From Phellopilus nigrolimitatus (taxonomy: Eukaryota; Basidiomycota; Agaricomycetes; Hymenochaetales; Hymenochaetaceae): DNA of 31,031 nucleotides. Below the pieces are notes generated by a model. It was given only the letters and a program-made list of their open reading frames with translations, was not told the DNA's origin and searched no databases. Positions 1-7,872 of the stretch are shown here, in pieces (positions within the stretch are counted from its first letter, which is position 1; each line of letters opens with the position of its first letter). The position numbers and the translations under genes are program-made. The stretch is from the NCBI GenBank assembly GCA_021029095.1, contig JAJOHG010000301.1, forward strand, positions 1 through 31,031, given 5' to 3'.

Positions 1-156
1 ACCTAATTGATCTTTAGCATATCTGACAGTAGCGTCTTTTTTTCGGTAATGGATGCTAGGTTGTAGCCTCTTAAAAAACTCATCAGGCTTCTGTCAGACC
101 TTGTTTTCTCTTTTTTTTTTAATCTGCTAAGAAAGAATATGCCGAAGGGATGAATT
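1..156. other. Intergenic edge, no gene seen
   Basis: AT-rich flank with a short T-run near 110-120. I see no ORF with coding character, no splice-linked exons and no RNA gene here. Confidence 0.5.
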
Positions 157-349
157 AGTGTTCTCAAAGGCCGGGTCAGACCCGTGCTGACCCGGAGTCG
201 ACCACAACCTGACTTGCGGGTCAGGTCACTAGCGGATCAGGTCAAGCTGGGCCGTTGCTGGGCCGTTGCTGGGTCGAGTCAAGGTCAGCATCAGCCAGAA
301 TTCCCCGACCCACCTCGGCCCCGGGCCGGCCTTGACCCGGAAGTACTTG
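157..349 (+). repeat. GC-rich interspersed repeat, copy L
   Basis: A roughly 190-bp GC-rich block full of GGTCAGGTCA-type words and GACCCGG/CCGGGTC pairs. Its left edge (AGTGTTCTCAAAGGCCGGG) matches the reverse complement of the right edge of the block at 6613-6782. Its right edge (CCGGCCTTGACCCGGAAGTACTT) resembles the reverse complement of that block's left edge. The two are therefore diverged copies of one family in opposite orientation. The ends are loosely complementary, as in a short non-autonomous DNA transposon, possibly hAT-like, but I could not fix a clean target duplication. No coding capacity. Confidence 0.5.
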
Positions 350-418
350 AGAGGTAGACAAGAAGCTGTGAAAGCTTGAGAAATTTCCGACCCAAGTCCA
401 CTCAGATATGCACTTTCC

Positions 419-687
419 TACAGGTGGATTTAAAAAGTTACGGACCGGCCGAAAAAGGAAGGTGTGTCGACGCGCGTCAAAATTGTGGATCTCACTGCTC
501 ATATGTGATAAAAAATCTCGACGCACCAAATAGAAACCTCATAATCATTGTGGTTCTTGTTGATTTGTTCCGCAGTCAAGCCGCAGGAGCCATACCCTTG
601 AAAAAACTGGCATTGCAAGGGTGCTCAAGAGCTGGCACGAACAATTTCCTTTTTCGGCCGGTCCGTAACTTATTAAATCCACCTGTA
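419..687. mobile_element. 269-bp MITE with 42-bp terminal inverted repeats (Tc1/mariner-like)
   Basis: The ends at 419-460 and 646-687 are inverted repeats of 42 bp with one mismatch (TTTAAAAAG against TTTAATAAG). The outer sequence is TA-CAGGTGGATT on both sides, so the TA can be read as the duplicated target dinucleotide of Tc1/mariner elements. Between the arms there is no transposase ORF, so it would need an enzyme from elsewhere. The near-perfect arms argue for a fairly recent insertion. The conserved inner arm contains GGACCGGCCGAAAAAGG. The superfamily is inferred from the TA flanks and size, not from a transposase. Confidence 0.8.
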
Positions 688-827
688 AACCAGACATTAA
701 TTTTCAGTTCTTTTGTGACAAATATACTGCATATGGTACTTGCAGTTTTGTGTCACTGCTTACAAAGCTAAGGTTGGATTACTGTATATGCACCAAACTG
801 AATATGGTTTTCTAGCTTCCTCGAGAA

Positions 828-832
828 AAGGG
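828..832. repeat. Target site duplication, left (AAGGG)
   Basis: The five bases AAGGG directly before the left LTR recur directly after the right LTR at 6511-6515. A 5-bp duplication is the usual product of Ty1/copia integration and fixes both element ends. Confidence 0.92.
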
Positions 833-1377
833 TGTTGTCGGGGTGAGACCTGGAACCGCGCCGGACAGCTAATACAAAAGTAAGCTCAGTCGTTGCGCGG
901 TGTAGCGAACGTCTAGTCAATTGACAACTAACCTAATACAAAAGTAAGCTAGTATAATCAATGAGTAAATGGTATAATAGACTCGGTTAATAGATGGATA
1001 ACTCACCTCAGTCGTTGCGCGGTGTAGCGAACGTCTGAGGTGGGCGAAAGAATAAAAGTCTGTTTTTATACTACAATTCTCGGCTCTCTCAGCGAGCCGC
1101 TTTTCGTACTAAAGGGGTAAAAAGCGAGATAAGAAACAAAGAACAAAGGAAACATGTACTAGCGAGGTGCGAATAACAAAGGTCCGAGAACGAGAGGCTC
1201 AGAGGCGCGAGCCGAGCAGCCAGTGGCGAGTTAAGTGGCCTCGGGGCCGAGCCACTGTGCTCGCAGGCGGCGCGAGCCGAGCACGCGCCACCGAGCCTCC
1301 GAGTGCACGAGGCGAGGTGTCGCTCGGCCCGAGCTACTCGCTGTGAGCTCGCCGGTCCGCCGGTATGAACTCCAACA
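833..1377 (-). repeat. 3' LTR of copia element (545 bp)
   Basis: Same length and, read by eye, same sequence as 5966-6510. It carries two internal direct repeats. An 18-bp unit (CTAATACAAAAGTAAGCT) lies at 869-886 and 933-950. A 29-bp unit beginning TCAGTCGTTGCGCGG lies at 886-914 and 1008-1036. In element orientation it starts TGTTGGAGTTC and ends CCCGACAACA. Confidence 0.96.
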
Positions 1378-1387
1378 CTCCCCCTCA
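1378..1387 (-). other. Polypurine tract and pol stop of copia element
   Basis: On the minus strand the sequence reads TGAGGGGGAG and then enters the 3' LTR (TGTTG). The run of purines directly abutting the LTR is the expected plus-strand primer. The pol stop codon TGA (1387-1385) overlaps the start of the tract, so no spacer separates coding sequence from the replication signal. Confidence 0.88.
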
Positions 1388-4300
1388 AACCGTGCGGAGC
1401 CCAAGCTCGGCAGCGAAGTGTTTGACTTTGAAGGAGGGAAGCGCCTTCGTGAGCGCGTCGGCGACCATGTCGGCAGTAGGACAGTAAATAAGTTTGATTG
1501 TACCATTTTCGCAAACCCAGCGAAGAAAATGGTACCGAATGTCGATGTGCTTTGTGCGAGCATGGTACTGGTGGTCCTTGGTGAGTGCAATTGCGGACTG
1601 GTTGTCGGAAAACAAAGTTGTCGGCCCTTCGAGCGGTGCGAAGACTTGTCCAATCAGTTGGCGAAGCCAGATTGCCTCCTTCGCAGCGTGAGTGGCCGCG
1701 ACATACTCGCTCTCGGTCGTCGAGAGCGAGACAATTTCCTGTCGTTTAGAGTACCACGAGACAGCTCCTCCGTCAATGAGAAACGCATTACCTGAGATCG
1801 CGCGTCTGTCCTCCTGCATGCTACCATCCGCATCCGCATATCCCTTCAATCCTCCATCTCCAACATCACCAACTCCACCATAAGTGAGCCGGAGGGCACG
1901 CGAGCCCTTGAGGTAGCGAAATACACGCTTGACCGCATCCCAGTGGGTCGGTCCGGGGTTTGTCGAAAAACGCGAGAGCAGTGTTACTGCGAAAGCAATG
2001 TCAGGCCGAGTTGCCATCGCTGCATACATCAGCGAGCCGAGCGCCTCGCGATATGGCGCATCGCGCATCGCAGCTCGGTCCTGTGCAGTTGTAGGCCCCT
2101 GCGAGCTATGCAGGTGCACATTCGGATCCATTGGCGAGCTGACAGGCTTCAGTTCGTCAAGTCCAAAACGGCGCAAAATTGTGTCAATGTAGCCAGACTG
2201 CGACAGTGAAATAGTTCGGAGGTCGCGATTTCGGTGAATTTCGATGCCGAGCAGCCAGTGAAGTGGCCCGAGATCTGTGACTTCAACGTGTTGTGCGAGG
2301 CCGGCTTTGAGCTCGGAAATGAGCCTCGAAGTTGTTGCAGCGAGTGTGCAATCGTCGACATGCACAATCACAACAATCAAGTCATTTCCTGTGTGGCGAA
2401 AAAAGACAGCTTGATCGACATCACATCTGCGAAGTCCGAGCTGATCAACAAAGATCCATGTAAGCTTCTGATACCACCGTCGGCCGCTCTGCTTGAGTCC
2501 GTACAATGTCTTCTTCAACCTCAATACGCAAGTGCCCGCATCACGCGGCGCATATCCGGGTGGGTGTCGCATATAGATCACCTCATCGCCCTCGAGCTCT
2601 CCGTTTAGGTAAGCACCCTTTATGTCAACTTGCTCTAACTCCAGATCGCGTCGGGCCGCCATAGCGAGGGCCGCGCGGATCGATGCGAGTTTTGCAACAG
2701 GTGCAAATGTGTCGAAGTAATCGACACCCGGGACTTGGCTGAATCCCTGCGCAACAAGGCGGGCCTTGCGCCGAACAATGTTTCCAGCCGCGTCCTTCTT
2801 GATTTTGAAGACCCATTTCGATCCTACAATATTTGCACCCTTCGGAGGTTCTTCCAGCACCCATGTACCTGCCGCATGCAGTGTTGCGAGCTCCTCTTCG
2901 ATTGCGCGCTCCCATTCTGACCACTCCGGCAGCCGCTTCGCTTCGGCGAGTGTCCTCGGTTCAAGCCCTTCGGCCTCTTCCATGGCCGAGGCGAAAACAT
3001 ACTCCTCGTCATAATCATCTTCGAATGCGGCATTCACGATTTCTTCTTCCTGGTCAACAAACTCGTGCAGGCTGCGCATTCCACGTGGAATGGCGCCATC
3101 GCGATTTGGCCAGTGAGTATGCGAGCCTTCGCCGGCCTGAATGCGACGCACATAGGCCGAGGGCACTCGGACTCGTTTCTCGCACGGCTCGGGGATATCA
3201 GGCGCTGCTGGCCTCGCATTCTCGGGTGGGTGAGCTGCTGCTGGCTCCTCGGGCTCGGGTGGTGCCGAAGGTGCCGAAGAATCTGGTGGTTTCTCGGGTT
3301 CAGGTGGTGTTGAAGGTGCCGAAGTTTTTGGCTCCTCGGGCTTCGGTTGCAGAGATTTCGAAGTCGTTTCGATTTCTGCCCCACTGTCTAATTCCTCCCC
3401 CTCGAGACGACTCGAAGTCTCTCCAGGGTCAAAGTACACATTTCGCTCAACGCTAATGCTTTTCTTCACAGGCCAATAAATGCGCTGGCCATTCGAGTTC
3501 GCGTCGAAACCCATCCATCGGCCTTCACGCGCACGCGGATCAAGCTTCGAGCTCGAATCATTGTGCACCCAGCACTTTGCACCCCATGTCCGAAGACCTC
3601 GGAGGTCAGGTTTCTGGCCTGTCATCGCCTCATGTGGTGTCACATTCTGTACTGCACGTGTCGGGGTTCGGTTTTTCAACCAGACAGCATGCCGAGCTGC
3701 CTCGGCCCATAAAAACTTCGGCAGGCCGCTTGCATGCAACATAGCGCGAACCTTTTCGAGAATGGTTCGGTTCAGGCGCTCGGCGACTCCGTTGTGCTCG
3801 GGAGTGTCGTGAACAGTGAGTTTCTGCTTTGTTCCTTTCATTTTGAGGTGTAAAACGAACTCCTTGCCAGTATACTCGCCGCCGCGATCCGAATGAAGAA
3901 TCCGAATCTTCGCCTTCATCTGCGTCTCGGCCCAAGCCTCGAAGTGTCGGTAAGAGCGAAAGACGTCGCTCTTCTTCTTCAGCAGATACAGCTTTGTTAC
4001 GCGTGTTGCATCATCCGTGAAAGTAACATAGTAATGCCGGCCGCCGAGCGATCGCGTCGGCGCAGGTCCCCATACATCAGTATGGACCTCGCCTCCGAAC
4101 TCAGTAGCTCGCTCGCCTTCTCGTTCGCGCGAAATCGCTTTTCGCATGGCCTTTCCGTACACGCACGACTCGCAAAGTGTCGGCACTGGTCCGGACGTGT
4201 CAAGACGTAGACCTGTTACATATCCCTTGCGTACTAACTTTTCCGCAGCTGCAGGCGCAATGTGCCCCATCCGAGCATGCAGCTCCATTGGGCTCAGTGT

Positions 4301-5083
4301 GAGTTCGGCAGCATTTGCTGCATCTTGCAGCGTTGGGTCGATATGCTTGTGCGCAAAACGGTACAGACCTTTTCCCGAGCGCATAACCTCACCAATACGC
4401 AAGCCGGCTGCATCGCGCAGCACGCACTTGTTCCCACTGAAGGTTGCCGAGTAGGCCGCACTATCGAGTGCACCTATCGAAACAAGTGTGTATCCGACCT
4501 CGGGCGAGTAGAGGGCTTCTGTAAGCGTCATTCTCGTCGAGTCGGCACCATTCGGGAGTTCAATAATCAGATCCCCCTGCCCAGTAGCGTGAAAGGTTTG
4601 CTGATTTGCTGCATGCAGGCTCTTTGGTGGCGTCTCCGCAAACGTAGCGAAGTCTTCTCGGTACGGCGAGATGTGTCGTGTCGAGCCAGAATCGAGGATT
4701 GCGCGACGAATGTTGTTGCCCTCGCGAAGGTGAGTGACATGTGCAACTTCATCCTTCTCACTATCAACATGATAGTCATCATCATCAGAGCTCACTTCCG
4801 AGCTCATATCCGACACCTTGTCGTTCTCGTCCTCAGACCCAAAAAACTCGGCCTCGGACCAAAAAACTTCGGCCTCACTATCCGATTGGTCGACGAGTTC
4901 AGGCATCAAGTCGGCATCATCCTCATCGTCGGATGAGTCCCAGGCTGCATTACAGCAGTCCCACACACCATCTGAGTCCGAATCTGGCTCGAGAGCCGCG
5001 TTTGCGCTCTCCTTGGCTTTCGGCTTGCCCAAGTCCTTCCTCGGCTTCGGGCATTTCGCCTCGGAGGTGTCCAACCTCGCCAC
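1385..5083 (-). CDS. pol: Copia pol: protease, integrase, reverse transcriptase, RNase H
   Basis: One open frame; residues are counted from 5083, which is a GTG and not a real start, since this frame is probably reached from gag. Aspartic protease has DSG at 131-133. Integrase has the zinc site H269, H274, C304, C307 and the catalytic triad D336, D399, E435, with exactly 35 residues between the last two. A Pro/Glu-rich linker covers about 575-635. Reverse transcriptase spans about 740-985, with HVDD at 908-911 in place of the common YVDD. RNase H spans about 1090-1220 with YADAD, SDNQSA and TKHIDIRYHF. The frame ends at the polypurine tract. No stop or frameshift is seen inside pol, so all enzymes look intact. 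The only problem is connection to gag near 5060. Confidence 0.96.
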   Translation of the reverse strand: MARLDTSEAKCPKPRKDLGKPKAKESANAALEPDSDSDGVWDCCNAAWDSSDDEDDADLMPELVDQSDSEAEVFWSEAEFFGSEDENDKVSDMSSEVSSDDDDYHVDSEKDEVAHVTHLREGNNIRRAILDSGSTRHISPYREDFATFAETPPKSLHAANQQTFHATGQGDLIIELPNGADSTRMTLTEALYSPEVGYTLVSIGALDSAAYSATFSGNKCVLRDAAGLRIGEVMRSGKGLYRFAHKHIDPTLQDAANAAELTLSPMELHARMGHIAPAAAEKLVRKGYVTGLRLDTSGPVPTLCESCVYGKAMRKAISREREGERATEFGGEVHTDVWGPAPTRSLGGRHYYVTFTDDATRVTKLYLLKKKSDVFRSYRHFEAWAETQMKAKIRILHSDRGGEYTGKEFVLHLKMKGTKQKLTVHDTPEHNGVAERLNRTILEKVRAMLHASGLPKFLWAEAARHAVWLKNRTPTRAVQNVTPHEAMTGQKPDLRGLRTWGAKCWVHNDSSSKLDPRAREGRWMGFDANSNGQRIYWPVKKSISVERNVYFDPGETSSRLEGEELDSGAEIETTSKSLQPKPEEPKTSAPSTPPEPEKPPDSSAPSAPPEPEEPAAAHPPENARPAAPDIPEPCEKRVRVPSAYVRRIQAGEGSHTHWPNRDGAIPRGMRSLHEFVDQEEEIVNAAFEDDYDEEYVFASAMEEAEGLEPRTLAEAKRLPEWSEWERAIEEELATLHAAGTWVLEEPPKGANIVGSKWVFKIKKDAAGNIVRRKARLVAQGFSQVPGVDYFDTFAPVAKLASIRAALAMAARRDLELEQVDIKGAYLNGELEGDEVIYMRHPPGYAPRDAGTCVLRLKKTLYGLKQSGRRWYQKLTWIFVDQLGLRRCDVDQAVFFRHTGNDLIVVIVHVDDCTLAATTSRLISELKAGLAQHVEVTDLGPLHWLLGIEIHRNRDLRTISLSQSGYIDTILRRFGLDELKPVSSPMDPNVHLHSSQGPTTAQDRAAMRDAPYREALGSLMYAAMATRPDIAFAVTLLSRFSTNPGPTHWDAVKRVFRYLKGSRALRLTYGGVGDVGDGGLKGYADADGSMQEDRRAISGNAFLIDGGAVSWYSKRQEIVSLSTTESEYVAATHAAKEAIWLRQLIGQVFAPLEGPTTLFSDNQSAIALTKDHQYHARTKHIDIRYHFLRWVCENGTIKLIYCPTADMVADALTKALPSFKVKHFAAELGLRTV

Positions 5084-5912
5084 AGTTCCAGCAGGAACCT
5101 CTCGGCTTCGGGTTGCTCTTCGATTTCGGCTTCGCAGCCGAGCTCACATACAGTGCTTCGTCTTTGTCCTTCGAGCTTCTCGCAGGCTCTTTGCGCTTCG
5201 TTTGTCGCTCGCGTTTTTGACGGTCGGCCTCATCCGAAATAATGTGGATCAAGACCTCGGGATCAACTTCACGGAGCGAACGGATCTGCGCATCAGTCAA
5301 CGGTGTGGCCTGGATTAGTGCATAGTTTTGCGCTGTGATCTCCATCGAAGTTAGCTGAGCGGATGCGAAGTTCGCCAGCCGATTTGGTATCGCAGTGATA
5401 ATTGTCGAGCGAAAGTCCTTGTCGGAGATCTCGACTCCCGACTGCGCGAGCGTTTCGCGACGCATGCGCAAGTCGCTCAGGTATTCGCGGACGTCGGCAT
5501 CACCGGGGCAGCGAGCCTCGAGAAATTCAGCGCGGAGCGAAGTCTGTGCAAAAGCTGACTTCTGTGTGAACTCACGTACCACGGCATTCCAGCGAGCGGT
5601 ACAGTTCGCCAGGTTCCCAACCTGGATGAGGGTCGAATCTGCAAGACGCTGGGACAGAAGATACATCGCGATATCCTCATCCTTGTCCCAAGCCGCTATA
5701 GCATCATTCGGGTTCGGATCACCGTTCGCCACGGCTGCAGCTGCAACAGCAGCAGTAACAGCCACGGGCCGAGTCGACGTGCCGTCGAAATGGCCCCACT
5801 TTCCCTTTGCCTTCACGGCAGCTTGGAAACGCATACGGTAGATCACCCAGTTCGCGCCGCTCGTCGCGAGCTTTGGAACAGAGGTGGGGAGGGTGTCCTG
5901 TGAGCTGGACAT
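4950..5912 (-). CDS. gag: Copia gag (capsid/nucleocapsid), 3' end out of phase with pol
   Basis: Starts at the ATG at 5912, about 20 bases after the primer-binding region; an upstream TTG in frame is ignored. The first 200 residues resemble the Retrotran_gag_2 domain of copia elements (an early WVIYRMRFQ segment and a DVREYLSDLRMRR helix). A lysine/arginine-rich stretch precedes a CCHC zinc knuckle with C274, C277 and H282. The fourth ligand position, 287, is methionine in this frame. Reading one base further on, from about 5060, puts a cysteine at exactly that position and continues as pol. The last about 35 residues of this frame, down to the stop at 4950, are therefore probably an out-of-frame tail. 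Either a single-base change has broken a gag-pol fusion, or a +1 ribosomal shift joins the two. Confidence 0.9.
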   Translation of the reverse strand: MSSSQDTLPTSVPKLATSGANWVIYRMRFQAAVKAKGKWGHFDGTSTRPVAVTAAVAAAAVANGDPNPNDAIAAWDKDEDIAMYLLSQRLADSTLIQVGNLANCTARWNAVVREFTQKSAFAQTSLRAEFLEARCPGDADVREYLSDLRMRRETLAQSGVEISDKDFRSTIITAIPNRLANFASAQLTSMEITAQNYALIQATPLTDAQIRSLREVDPEVLIHIISDEADRQKRERQTKRKEPARSSKDKDEALYVSSAAKPKSKSNPKPRGSCWNCGEVGHLRGEMPEAEEGLGQAESQGERKRGSRARFGLRWCVGLL

Positions 5913-5931
5913 GACGTACAAATTAAAATTT

Positions 5932-5965
5932 CGGCTTGGCTCAGTGGTAGCCGAGGCTCATAACC
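5932..5965 (-). other. Primer-binding site matching the 5' half of initiator tRNA-Met
   Basis: The minus strand right after the 5' LTR reads GGTTATGAGCC. On the plus strand (5955-5965) this is GGCTCATAACC, the anticodon arm of initiator tRNA-Met with its CAT anticodon. Further along the plus strand lies TGGCTCAGTGG (5937-5947), a perfect tRNA A-box/D-arm consensus. About 34 bases therefore resemble the 5' half of a tRNA that ends in the anticodon stem. Drosophila copia and yeast Ty5 are known to prime with a cleaved initiator-Met half tRNA, and this site fits that mode rather than a 3'-CCA primer. No T-arm or acceptor 3' half is present, so it is not a tRNA gene. Confidence 0.85.
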
Positions 5966-6510
5966 TGTTGTCGGGGTGAGACCTGGAACCGCGCCGGACA
6001 GCTAATACAAAAGTAAGCTCAGTCGTTGCGCGGTGTAGCGAACGTCTAGTCAATTGACAACTAACCTAATACAAAAGTAAGCTAGTATAATCAATGAGTA
6101 AATGGTATAATAGACTCGGTTAATAGATGGATAACTCACCTCAGTCGTTGCGCGGTGTAGCGAACGTCTGAGGTGGGCGAAAGAATAAAAGTCTGTTTTT
6201 ATACTACAATTCTCGGCTCTCTCAGCGAGCCGCTTTTCGTACTAAAGGGGTAAAAAGCGAGATAAGAAACAAAGAACAAAGGAAACATGTACTAGCGAGG
6301 TGCGAATAACAAAGGTCCGAGAACGAGAGGCTCAGAGGCGCGAGCCGAGCAGCCAGTGGCGAGTTAAGTGGCCTCGGGGCCGAGCCACTGTGCTCGCAGG
6401 CGGCGCGAGCCGAGCACGCGCCACCGAGCCTCCGAGTGCACGAGGCGAGGTGTCGCTCGGCCCGAGCTACTCGCTGTGAGCTCGCCGGTCCGCCGGTATG
6501 AACTCCAACA
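5966..6510 (-). repeat. 5' LTR of copia element (545 bp)
   Basis: Same length as and, by eye, no difference from 833-1377. It acts as promoter for the element and ends CAACA directly at the primer-binding site. Confidence 0.96.
6195..6203 (-). promoter_or_regulatory. Candidate TATA box in the 5' LTR
   Basis: The minus strand reads TATAAAAAC here, about 230 bp before the end of the 5' LTR in element direction. It is the best TATA match I see in the LTR and would place the RNA start in the downstream half, as expected for a U3-R-U5 layout. Confidence 0.45.
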
Positions 6511-6515
6511 AAGGG
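6511..6515. repeat. Target site duplication, right (AAGGG)
   Basis: Perfect direct copy of 828-832, immediately outside the right LTR. Confidence 0.92.
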
Positions 6516-6612
6516 AACATTTCTGTTAGCATTTTATTGTGATGAGTGTCTTATAAAGTGCAAATGGCATCTATAAAGTATCTTTGGAGAGCATCTTATG
6601 GAAAAATATGTT

Positions 6613-6782
6613 TACTTGCAGGTCGGTGGCCGGCCCCGGGTCGACCCTGGCCTGACCTGCTAGGTCAGGTCACAGCGGGTCAGGTCAAGGTCAGCTAAGA
6701 TTCAGAAAATCCCGACCTGGCCAGGTCAGGGTCGGGTGAAAAGATGCTCTGACCTGGCCCGGCCTGACCTTTGAGAATACTT
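6613..6782 (-). repeat. GC-rich interspersed repeat, copy R
   Basis: Diverged copy of the block at 157-349 in the opposite orientation. It is rich in GGTCAGGTCA and GGCCGG words and ends CCGGCCTGACCTTTGAGAATACTT. Imperfect direct repeats GTTTACTT (left) and GAATACTT (right) could be a decayed 8-bp target duplication, which would suit a hAT-like non-autonomous element. Confidence 0.5.
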
Positions 6783-6788
6783 CCGCAT

Positions 6789-6990
6789 AATATTTAATAA
6801 TGCATACAAAACCTCGGAACGGACATGATGCATTATGAGATACTCAACTGTATATATATGCGCACTCTCCAAAACTCTATGCAATGGTAGATAGCAGCTT
6901 ATTTGCGAGGAGTCCAGGTCCCCTCCATTTCTATGCGTTTTGAGGTTTATACGTTAGTAGCTTATGCATTATGAGATGATCAACTGCCTT
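6789..6990. repeat. Degenerate ends of TACAGT-type DNA elements
   Basis: Two segments resemble the right terminus of the element at 17447-18196: 6830-6851 (ATGCATTATGAGATACTCAACTGTA-like) and 6964-6984 (CTTATGCATTATGAGATGATC). A word AATAATGCATA near 6801 resembles its left subterminal sequence. No intact pair of inverted ends is left, so this looks like eroded or nested MITE debris. Confidence 0.4.
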
Positions 6991-7872
6991 TTGCAAGAAT
7001 AACGGGAGTCGAGACTCGAGACTGGTCAAAAATGAAATTGCGTGACCAGGTACTCGTCAATTCATCTTTCCCTCATCTGCAGTTCTAAAGCACCTCTGTG
7101 TCATGTGGTGCGTATTCTAATGAAAGTGGGCGTTCTAACAAACTCCTATCCAATCACTATCAGATGCAAGGAAGGAATCGAGGACGCCGCCTTCATGGCA
7201 AGTCCACGCACATCATCTCATTCACTGCCTCGCCCTCGGTGTGCATTTTTTCTTCAAAGTTGTTTAAAATTTTCACTCATATTACATATTAGCTCTTCTC
7301 CTGACGATTGATGTTATTCATATTCATTTTTCTTCATTTTTGGTACCGGTTCGGTTCAAGTCGCCAGAAAGTGAAACCGGCCCGCAAATACCGGTGTTTC
7401 CCATACAAATCATAATACAGATTGTGAGGGAAACATATAGACACCATTCAATATGACAATGGACGCGAGACGATGCGAAGTTGACTAACTCCGCAAAACG
7501 GAGATCCTGATTTCATTATTGACCAATCTCATTATTTTTGCAAACGACTGAATGAACAAAAATTGAGCAGACTCGTACGATCGTACGATAGAGCTCGAAG
7601 TGTGGAGTAAATACTGAGATTGAAGATCTAGACCTAGGGGACCCGAGAGAGCATTGGCCTATAGCCGAGTGTTCTGGGATCAAACATAGCCATAAGAGGA
7701 GATCGAAGGCGAGTGATCTCATCAGGCACAGCGACGAGCTCGTCGTGAACGGAAACAGCTTCCACGCCGTTCTGTCTGCGTAAAATTATAAGTAACTGTG
7801 AGAGTCACGCCATTCCGTCCTCTCGCTGTCATCTATCGTCTCAACCCTGCAAGCAACCACGTCCTTCTCAGA
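6991..7872. other. Intergenic region upstream of the P450 gene
   Basis: No ORF here has coding character. A perfect 16-bp palindrome made of two TCGTACGA units lies at 7573-7588. A TTATAAGTA element at 7787-7795 lies about 80 bp before the P450 start codon and is a candidate TATA box. The rest shows nothing I can name. Confidence 0.5.

Larger units (their letters stand above)
833..6510 (-). mobile_element. Complete Ty1/copia LTR retrotransposon
   Basis: A 5,678-bp element transcribed on the minus strand. In element order it has a 5' LTR (6510-5966), a half-tRNA primer site (5965-5932), gag (from 5912), pol (to 1385), a polypurine tract (about 1386-1378) and a 3' LTR (1377-833). The pol order protease-integrase-reverse transcriptase-RNase H defines Ty1/copia (Pseudoviridae). 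LTRs begin TGTTG and end CAACA. The LTRs read as identical and the 5-bp target duplication is perfect, so insertion is recent. The only visible lesion is a one-base phase change between gag and pol. There is no envelope gene. Confidence 0.97.

Noticed and set aside
376..771. Plus-strand frame of 131 codons
   Set aside because: It runs through both inverted arms of the 269-bp MITE and has no coding character.
1235..4936. Several long plus-strand frames across the copia element
   Set aside because: They are antisense shadows of pol; the minus strand has all catalytic motifs.
5932..5965. A tRNA gene (A-box and CAT anticodon arm)
   Set aside because: Only the 5' half is present; there is no T-arm, B-box or acceptor 3' strand, and it abuts an LTR, so it is a primer site.
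7042..7722. Short frames before the P450
   Set aside because: No motif, no splice continuation, AT-rich codon use.
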